Shown one piece after another: positions 56,758-64,000 of a stretch of 64,000 nt of DNA. The position numbers and the translations under genes are program-made. The number at the start of each line of letters is the position of its first letter. Positions within the stretch are counted from its first letter, which is position 1. Origin of the DNA: Hugenholtzia roseola DSM 9546. GTDB taxonomy: Bacteria; Bacteroidota; Bacteroidia; Cytophagales; Bernardetiaceae. The DNA lies in contig NZ_AUGI01000032.1 in the NCBI RefSeq assembly GCF_000422585.1, positions 62,001 to 126,000 on the forward strand, read 5' to 3'. The notes under the pieces were generated by a model. That model was given only the letters and a program-made list of their open reading frames with translations. It searched no databases and was not told the DNA's origin.

Positions 56758-57648
56758 ATGATTCTTATTACTGGCTCGCGCGGACAATTAGGGCAGGAAT
56801 TAAAAGCCCTTGCTTCGCGCTACCCCTTCGAGTATAATTTCACCGATTCGAATAGCTTAGATGTTCGTCAAATAGAGAGCATCGAGCGGCAATTTGCCCT
56901 AACACGTCCGCGTTATTGTATCAATGCCGCTGCCTACACTGCCGTAGATATGGCAGAGAGCGAAAAGATGGCGGCGTATCAGGTCAATGTCTTGGGGGCA
57001 GCCGAGTTAGCGCGTGTCTGTCAGAAGTATGATTGCAAACTTTTACACATTTCTACCGATTTTGTCTTCGATGGCAAGCAAGCCACGCCCTATGCCGAAG
57101 ACGCGCCTGTGCAGCCGCTCAATGTCTATGGCAATACCAAATGGCAGGGCGAGCGGCAAATTTGGCAGCACAATCCGCAGAGTTTGGTCATCAGAACCAG
57201 TTGGCTTTATTCGCCTTTTGGGAAAAACTTTGTCAAGACGATGCGGCATTTGGGTAGGAATAAGCCCTTAGTGCGTGTCGTGCAAGACCAAATTGGCAGT
57301 CCTACCTATGCCAAAGATTTAGCCGAAACTTTGCTCGAAATCATTTTGTTTTTAGAAGATAGCCCCAAACTCCCTACCGACATTTGGCGTACCTACCACT
57401 ACACCAACGAGGGCGTAGCAAGTTGGTACGATTTTGCGCAAGCCGTCTTCGAGCTAAGTCAGATAGAAACACCCTTAGAACCCATCAAGACGGTCGAATT
57501 TCCCACGCCTGCCCAAAGACCCGCTTTTAGCGTATTGGACAAAACCGCCATCAAAGATACTTTCAAACTCTACATTCCCCATTGGCGCGAGAGCCTACGC
57601 GATTGTATCCGCCGCCTCGAAAAAGAGCAGGGCGTTTCGGCGCGTTAG
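56758..57648 (+). CDS. rfbD: dTDP-4-dehydrorhamnose reductase
   Basis: The start is the ATG at 56758 (MILITGSRGQLGQELKALAS); the frame opens upstream with a hydrophobic stretch that is not part of the family. The 296-residue protein has the Rossmann GSRGQLG motif, INAAAYTAVDMAESEKMAAY, HISTDFVFDGKQATPYAEDA with the Ser-Thr-Asp, and the catalytic YGNTKWQGE (Tyr-x3-Lys). C-terminal PTPAQRPAFSVLDKTAI is also typical. It performs the last step of dTDP-L-rhamnose synthesis. rfbA, rfbB and rfbC are not adjacent. Confidence 0.94.
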   Translation: MILITGSRGQLGQELKALASRYPFEYNFTDSNSLDVRQIESIERQFALTRPRYCINAAAYTAVDMAESEKMAAYQVNVLGAAELARVCQKYDCKLLHISTDFVFDGKQATPYAEDAPVQPLNVYGNTKWQGERQIWQHNPQSLVIRTSWLYSPFGKNFVKTMRHLGRNKPLVRVVQDQIGSPTYAKDLAETLLEIILFLEDSPKLPTDIWRTYHYTNEGVASWYDFAQAVFELSQIETPLEPIKTVEFPTPAQRPAFSVLDKTAIKDTFKLYIPHWRESLRDCIRRLEKEQGVSAR

Positions 57649-57676
57649 GGTTTAGCCTGCCACTCAATTTCTGATT

Positions 57677-58222
57677 ATGCCCAAATTCCTGACAGGCACA
57701 CAGCTAAACGAAAAAATAGGCGATATTATGAAAGAAGCCGAAAAACGCTTGCTTTTGGTATCGCCTTACATTCGCCTGCACCCTCACTATCGCAAACTCT
57801 TGCAGGTCAAGCTCATCAATCCACACTTACAACTCATTATCCTTTTTGGCAAAAATGGCAAAGACTTTTCGCGCAACATCTCACCCCAAGACATAGACTT
57901 TTTTCGCCAATTTACCAATATAGAAATGCGTTTTGATGCACGCCTACACGCCAAATACTACGCCAACGAAAAAGAGGCTATCCTGACTTCTATGGACTTG
58001 TATGACTATTCCCAAGAAAACCACATAGAGGCAGGCGTGCTGACGCGCTCGAATTTGGTCAATAATATTTTTGGGGAATCTTTCGATTTACACGCCTACG
58101 AATTTTTTTTAGGTCTGATAGGGAAAAGCGAAATTATCTACAAAGCCACACCCGAATTTTCCCACAATTTATTGGGGCAGAAAAAATTTGAGGGCGTACA
58201 GGTGGAAATAGATAGGTTCTAA
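57677..58222 (+). CDS. Small phospholipase D-like protein with one HKD motif
   Basis: The 181-residue protein has a PLD-type fold: KRLLLVSPYIRLHPHYRKLL at the first strand and the catalytic motif RLHAKYYANEKEAILTSMDL (His-x-Lys, about residues 95-114) with a following YDYSQENHIEAGVLT. Enzymes with a single HKD motif usually dimerise; relatives include nucleases (Nuc, BfiI type) and lipid hydrolases. No signal peptide is visible, so it is cytoplasmic and more likely a nuclease-like protein. It is 28 bp after rfbD and probably co-transcribed, with no obvious link in function. Confidence 0.83.
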   Translation: MPKFLTGTQLNEKIGDIMKEAEKRLLLVSPYIRLHPHYRKLLQVKLINPHLQLIILFGKNGKDFSRNISPQDIDFFRQFTNIEMRFDARLHAKYYANEKEAILTSMDLYDYSQENHIEAGVLTRSNLVNNIFGESFDLHAYEFFLGLIGKSEIIYKATPEFSHNLLGQKKFEGVQVEIDRF

Positions 58223-58343
58223 CAAGTTTTAATCTTACAGATGACAAAAAGGCATATTTTTTGAAACCTTTAACAAAAATCTCCTCTTTTTGCTCAATAT
58301 GCCGATTTCTCTGTTGGCGAAGAAAGCCTACAAAGCCCTATAA

Positions 58344-59579
58344 ATGAGCCGATTGGTACAGCTTATTTCTATTTTTTTCAAAATCTTATCTACCTTTATT
58401 TTGGTTATGATGCAAACATTTTCCTCTTTCGTATCGCTGCCGCTTCGAATAGCTCTTATTTTGTGTCTTTCTTGCGGTTTCCTTACATCTCTACGCGCAC
58501 AAGGCGAAAGCCTAAAAGCCGAATCTGCCTCCATTCCTAAGTATTTCTACAAAAAGCTCATCGGCAACTTAGGGCAAGACAAAATAGAAATCGACCTGCT
58601 CCGCATGGGTAGCAATTTGCAGGGACATTTTTATTTTCACAACAAAGAAACAAAAGGCACAATAGAAGGCACAATAGACGACAAAGGGCGCATTTCACTC
58701 AACGAAATTACAGGCATAGACCCCGAAACGGGAGAGCCAAAGGTCATTGGCGTTTTCGAGGGACGCTTCGCCACCCCTACCGAAATTGCAGGCTCTTGGC
58801 ATGCCCTCGAAGGCAATGACTACAATACCTTCAAACTCGAAGAAAGCTACCCCAATGCAGCGCACAAGTTTTGGATGATACATGAAGGGCGCAGTTATAG
58901 CGGTACTGCCGAAGTGGAGTTGGTCTATGTCGTGATGGGCGACGAACAGAATGTAAAGGCGGCGCGTCAAATCAATCAATACATCAATAGCCACATTCTC
59001 AATTACGACCACCCTAAGAGCGACAAGTCTAAATTTGGCGACCACGCCGAATTTTTAGATGATTTTGTCAATCGTTATAAAGCAATGGCTGCCAAAACCT
59101 CTGCCGACGCACTTCCCATTTGGGAAAACAAGCACCATATCATCTTGGATTACAACAACCACGACATCGTTGTCTTGGAATTTGTGGAAAATATCTTTGA
59201 AGGCGGTATCAGACCTGAAAAGAAAATCCACTATGTCAATTTTGATGCAAAAACGGGCAATCCGCTTGTTTTAGAAGACATTTTCGTTTCTAATTTTGAA
59301 AACAAACTTAATCAGATTGCCGAGCCTATCTTTCGCAAACGCTACGGTTTTGAAAATATTAAAAATTTTAGTGAAGAAGGCATTATGTTTCCCGACAATA
59401 AATTTAGTGCAGGGAAAAATTTTGCCCTTAGCAAAGGTGGGATTCTCTTTCGCTACAATGCCGAAGAAATTGCTCCTCATGCCTTAGGCGAGTTTGAAAT
59501 TTTTGTGCCTTTTAGCCAAATCAAAGACCTTATCAAAAAAGGCTCTTTGGCAGAGGTAATGATGAACAGTTATTATTAG
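58344..59579 (+). CDS. Exported DUF3298 (RsiV-like) protein
   Basis: The 411-residue frame starts at 58344; ATGs at 58407 and 58410 give a neater signal peptide, MQTFSSFVSLPLRIALILCL, cleaved near LRAQ. The N-terminal part of the mature protein resembles a glycine/beta domain (IEIDLLRMGSNLQGHFYFHN, GTIEGTIDDKGRISL). The C-terminal half is a DUF3298 domain: HIILDYNNHDIVVLEFVENI, KKIHYVNFDAKTGNPLVLED, ILFRYNAEEIAPHALGEFEI and VPFSQIKDLI. This domain also occurs in the anti-sigma factor RsiV, where it binds lysozyme. A periplasmic binding role is inferred. Confidence 0.82.
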   Translation: MSRLVQLISIFFKILSTFILVMMQTFSSFVSLPLRIALILCLSCGFLTSLRAQGESLKAESASIPKYFYKKLIGNLGQDKIEIDLLRMGSNLQGHFYFHNKETKGTIEGTIDDKGRISLNEITGIDPETGEPKVIGVFEGRFATPTEIAGSWHALEGNDYNTFKLEESYPNAAHKFWMIHEGRSYSGTAEVELVYVVMGDEQNVKAARQINQYINSHILNYDHPKSDKSKFGDHAEFLDDFVNRYKAMAAKTSADALPIWENKHHIILDYNNHDIVVLEFVENIFEGGIRPEKKIHYVNFDAKTGNPLVLEDIFVSNFENKLNQIAEPIFRKRYGFENIKNFSEEGIMFPDNKFSAGKNFALSKGGILFRYNAEEIAPHALGEFEIFVPFSQIKDLIKKGSLAEVMMNSYY

Positions 59580-59641
59580 GGCGGCAGAGATAGTCCTGAC
59601 ACTCTCTTGAAAAAGCGTAGAGGCATTTTTAAAAAAAAGCG

Positions 59642-59649
59642 TATTTTTG
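59642..59649 (+). promoter_or_regulatory. Candidate -7 element for lipA
   Basis: TATTTTTG is a full -7 match 86 bp before the lipA start codon. A -33 box at 19-20 bp is not evident. Confidence 0.4.
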
Positions 59650-59735
59650 TGAAAAAGCAAAAAGTCAAAACCTTTTGGCTTCAAATCGGCTATTCTGAAA
59701 AAAGACTACCTCCTTTTCTATAAAAAGCCTCTGCC

Positions 59736-60620
59736 ATGATAGACCTTCCCGTATTGACTTCCGACCCAAGAAATATAAAGGGCGACAGCAAACGCCCCGA
59801 CTGGTTGCGTGTAAAATTGCCCACAGGCGAAAACTACAAGCACGTCCGCAGTTTGGTAGATAATTACAAACTCCACACCATTTGCGAGAGTGGCAACTGC
59901 CCCAATATGGGTGAATGTTGGGGTGCAGGCACTGCTACTTTCATGATTTTGGGCAACGTCTGCACACGCGGCTGCTCTTTTTGCGCCGTCCAGACAGGCA
60001 GACCGCAGGAATACGACCAAGACGAACCACGCCGCGTTGCCGAAGCCATCAAATTGATGCAGGTCAAGCACGCCGTTATCACCTCCGTCAATCGTGACGA
60101 GCTAAAAGACCGAGGGGCTGAAATTTGGTATCAAACCGTCGTAAAGGTAAAAGAACTTTCCCCCACTACCACCATCGAAACGCTTATTCCCGATGTCAAG
60201 GCGAATTGGGACGCACTCATTCGCATGATTTCGGCAGGGCAAGAAGTAGTGTCCCACAACATGGAAACTGTCCCCAGCCTTTACAAGCGCGTCCGTCCGC
60301 AGGCGCGTTACGAGCGAAGTTTGGAGCAAATCAAGCGCACCAAAGATTACGGAAAACGCACCAAATCAGGCGTAATGGTAGGTTTGGGCGAAACAAAGGC
60401 GGAAATGCTGCAAATTATGGACGATTTGCGTGCGCATGGTTGCGATGTCCTTACCATTGGGCAGTACCTACAACCTACCAAGATGCACCACCCTGTCATC
60501 GAGTATGTTCACCCCGAGGTCTTTGCCTTTTACAAAGAGGAAGGCGAAAAGCGCGGTTTTTCTTTCGTAGAGTCGGGAGCTTTGGTGCGCTCTTCTTATC
60601 ACTCTGAAAGACACCTTTAA
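59736..60620 (+). CDS. lipA: Lipoyl synthase
   Basis: The 294-residue radical-SAM enzyme shows both iron-sulfur cluster motifs: the auxiliary cluster cysteines in [16 protein letters not shown] (C-x4-C-x5-C) and the radical-SAM [10 protein letters not shown] (C-x3-C-x2-C). The substrate region MIDLP...[10 protein letters not shown] at the N-terminus, [30 protein letters not shown], and the C-terminal [12 protein letters not shown] also match LipA. It inserts two sulfurs into protein-bound octanoyl groups to make lipoate for the pyruvate and 2-oxoglutarate dehydrogenases. The second MITE-like repeat lies just downstream. Confidence 0.97.
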   Translation: MIDLPVLTSDPRNIKGDSKRPDWLRVKLPTGENYKHVRSLVDNYKLHTICESGNCPNMGECWGAGTATFMILGNVCTRGCSFCAVQTGRPQEYDQDEPRRVAEAIKLMQVKHAVITSVNRDELKDRGAEIWYQTVVKVKELSPTTTIETLIPDVKANWDALIRMISAGQEVVSHNMETVPSLYKRVRPQARYERSLEQIKRTKDYGKRTKSGVMVGLGETKAEMLQIMDDLRAHGCDVLTIGQYLQPTKMHHPVIEYVHPEVFAFYKEEGEKRGFSFVESGALVRSSYHSERHL

Positions 60621-60670
60621 AATAAAAGGCAAGTTTTTAATCTTTTTGGCATAAAATTGCCCCTAATAAG

Positions 60671-60890
60671 GGCGTTGTTACAATGGTCAGAAGGTCAAAA
60701 AACGGGTTTTTGTGCTTCGTACACGCCTGCTGAACCCCCACCCTGCCCTCCCCCCATAGGGGAGGGTTCGAAAACCAAATCATTTTTTTGCATTTATGCA
60801 AAAAAATGATATTGAAAATCAAAGCCCGCCCTATGGGGGCGGGCTTTGGGGTGGGGTGCATTTAAGACTTTTATCGTTGTAAAATTGCCC
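60671..60890 (-). repeat. MITE-like 220-bp dispersed repeat, copy 2 (inverted relative to copy 1)
   Basis: Read on the minus strand this repeat follows copy 1 (2054-2273) nearly base for base, with the same hairpins, the same central palindrome (60779-60810) and an intact GGCGTTGTTACAA end at 60671. The other end is diverged: 60875-60890 matches the expected terminus at 13 of 16 positions. The 18-bp sequence aaaattgcccctaataag stands on both sides (60653-60670 and 60881-60898). The insertion interrupts a terminator-like hairpin. It encodes no transposase. Confidence 0.85.
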
Positions 60891-60927
60891 CTAATAAGGT
60901 CTTTTGTACCATTATTAGGGGTAATTT
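60882..60927 (-). terminator. Hairpin between lipA and the efflux locus, split by the repeat
   Basis: AAATTGCCCCTAATAAGGT (60882-60900) pairs with 60908-60927 around CTTTTGT, with one G-U pair and one bulge. It lies 41 bp after the adaptor gene's stop codon on the minus strand. The left arm exists twice because of the inserted repeat. No long T-run follows, so efficiency is uncertain. Confidence 0.55.
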
Positions 60928-60967
60928 CATAAAGACCCCATTCAAACTATATCACCTTGTCATTTTA

Positions 60968-62224
60968 TCATTCCTCCTTAGTGGCGGCACTTTGTAGGTA
61001 GAACGCGCCCTGCACAACCACAATCTCCTGCGTTTGCATTTTTTCGCGCCACGTTGGGGGCAGATTTTCCACCAAAGCCCAGCCGTCAGTTTCACCTTGC
61101 ATAAGGAGCGGCACTTTTTCAAATTCATACCCTTCTTTTGTCTTTTGCTTCAAAACATAAACAAAAGACTGCACTTGTAGGCTACCTTTTTCTTCTATTT
61201 TTTCGGTTAGGATAGCCGCTTGTGGCAAGACTTCTGCCTGCGCCTCCACCGTTTGGATATGCACCTGCGCATACATGCCTGCCAAGAGTTTGAAGTGGCG
61301 AAATTGCGTTTTGGGAATTTCGGCATGCACCCGTACCGTCTTGGAGGCAGGCTCTACACTTTCGGCAATCGCATAAATTTTTGCTTGCGGCAGTGCCTCG
61401 TCGGGGGCTAAGGTCTGATTGGCAGGGGTAAAATGTACGGTCTGCCCCACTTTGAGGTGCGACAAATCCTTTTCATAGACCAAAATTTCTAAGTGCAGAT
61501 GTTCCTGATTGAGGATTTCGAATAGTACCCGCTCCTGACCCACAAACTCGCCTAAGTTGGCTTTAATTTGATAGAGCGAACCGCTAAGAGGGGCAATGAT
61601 AGGCACTTGCGACTGTATCGTTTGTGCCGTAAGTGTGTTCGGATTGAGGTTTAAAACTTGAAGCTGCGCTTTGAGTGCCTCATATTCGGCTAAGGCTGTT
61701 TGGTAAGCCGCCTGCGCCTGCTGATAGTTTTTTTCCGCTGTTGCATTTCCTTCTTTTAGCGTTTTTTGGCGTTCTAATTCACTTCTTTTTAGTTCGAGGT
61801 CTTCTTTTTTGGTAAGAAAATCGCGCTGCAAGAGCAAAAGTGAAGGCTCGGAGAGGTAGGCTAAAACCTGCCCTTTTTGCACCCTGTCGCCCTCATGAAC
61901 GGGTATTTGTGTGATTTTTCCTGCCACCTGCGCACTGACAAAGGCGCGATTTTGGGGCGGCAGATGGAGCGTCCCTGTGGCTCTAATTTCCTGATTGACT
62001 TTTTGAGTCGTCAGTTTTCCCAATTTGATGCCTAAGGTTGCTACCTGTTCCTCTGTGAGAAGCAGTGCCGCCGCCTCTTCGGTTGTTTTATTTTGGGTAG
62101 GATTGGCTTGATTTTGCCCTTCGGTTGTTGTTTCGCTATCGGCACAACTGCCCAAAAGCAGAAGGAGGCTCGAAAAGAGGGCTACCAAAAGGTAGGGAAA
62201 ATGGAAAGATGAAGTATTTTTCAT
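60968..62224 (-). CDS. RND efflux adaptor, CusB/CzcB-type membrane fusion lipoprotein
   Basis: The ATG at 62224 gives a lipoprotein signal (MKNTSSFHFPYLLVALFSSL) with lipobox LGSC (418 residues). The order of parts is that of a periplasmic adaptor: KVNQEIRATGTLHLPPQNRA, then a lipoyl half AGKITQIPVHEGDRVQKGQV, a coiled-coil hairpin (about residues 135-200), the second lipoyl half with PLSGSLYQIKANLGEFV, and beta-barrel and membrane-proximal domains. It bridges the inner-membrane RND pump and the outer-membrane channel, both encoded by the fused gene 72 bp upstream. The pump partner suggests heavy-metal or cation efflux, without visible metal-binding clusters here. Confidence 0.9.
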   Translation of the reverse strand: MKNTSSFHFPYLLVALFSSLLLLLGSCADSETTTEGQNQANPTQNKTTEEAAALLLTEEQVATLGIKLGKLTTQKVNQEIRATGTLHLPPQNRAFVSAQVAGKITQIPVHEGDRVQKGQVLAYLSEPSLLLLQRDFLTKKEDLELKRSELERQKTLKEGNATAEKNYQQAQAAYQTALAEYEALKAQLQVLNLNPNTLTAQTIQSQVPIIAPLSGSLYQIKANLGEFVGQERVLFEILNQEHLHLEILVYEKDLSHLKVGQTVHFTPANQTLAPDEALPQAKIYAIAESVEPASKTVRVHAEIPKTQFRHFKLLAGMYAQVHIQTVEAQAEVLPQAAILTEKIEEKGSLQVQSFVYVLKQKTKEGYEFEKVPLLMQGETDGWALVENLPPTWREKMQTQEIVVVQGAFYLQSAATKEE

Positions 62225-62296
62225 ATCGAGATAATTTCGTAAGGATAAAGAAAAAGAGAGAGGCAGGCTGAAAGGCAAATCCATAAGATGCAGTTA

Positions 62297-64000
<1,704 letters not shown>

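Overview
The window comes from a member of the Bacteroidota, most likely a Cytophagales-type environmental bacterium. The evidence is a fused lpxC-fabZ gene, two very large secreted proteins ending in type IX secretion (T9SS) sorting domains, Omp28-like and YceI-like lipoproteins, a BT_3928-like DoxX protein, a CusA-TolC fusion, and several promoters of the Bacteroidota type (TTTG, 19-20 bp, TAnnTTTG). Ordinary Shine-Dalgarno sites are scarce. The genus cannot be named from this sequence.

Layout. 1-5.5 kb: a flippase-like membrane protein cut by the left edge, a tRNA-Phe/tRNA-Asn unit with its own promoter and terminator, a DksA/TraR-like regulator, a 220-bp MITE-like repeat, a DinB-like protein, a second flippase-like protein and ruvC. 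5.5-8.7 kb: TPR and HEAT proteins and an ABC ATPase of the zinc/manganese type. 8.7-13.2 kb: a small glycan cluster (three glycosyltransferases, a methyltransferase, a small membrane protein). 13.3-18.6 kb: citrate synthase, YceI, ComEC and a small lipoprotein. 18.9-26.3 kb: two giant T9SS cargo proteins with small exported proteins between them. 26.4-29.3 kb: lpxA and lpxC-fabZ. 29.4-31.0 kb: a compact type II restriction-modification system that closely matches MunI (CAATTG). 31-43 kb: TPR proteins, an OmpA/beta-propeller protein, trmD, a DUF3127 protein with an SSB-like tail, pheS, a DoxX protein, a membrane-anchored HIRAN protein, glutamate dehydrogenase, a permease of the MlaE family and a crystallin-like secreted protein.

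44-55.3 kb holds the most unusual block: six same-strand genes made of a membrane thioredoxin-like protein, four paralogous sensor histidine kinases, and a sensor-like protein that stops where a kinase domain would begin. All four kinases carry the same insert of roughly 125 residues between the phosphoacceptor helix and the second helix of the dimerisation domain. No response regulator lies in the window. 55.6-64 kb: an Omp28 lipoprotein, an RfbD-like reductase, a PLD-like protein, a DUF3298 protein, lipoyl synthase, the second copy of the MITE-like repeat in inverted orientation, and a metal-type RND efflux locus (adaptor plus CusA-TolC fusion) cut by the right edge.

Two window-scale signals stand out. 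The repeat copies at 2054-2273 and 60671-60890 share their ends and palindromic core and have flanking duplications. The hexamer CAATTG, the predicted target of the MunI-like system, was found only three times in a hand scan, where base composition predicts about twenty.
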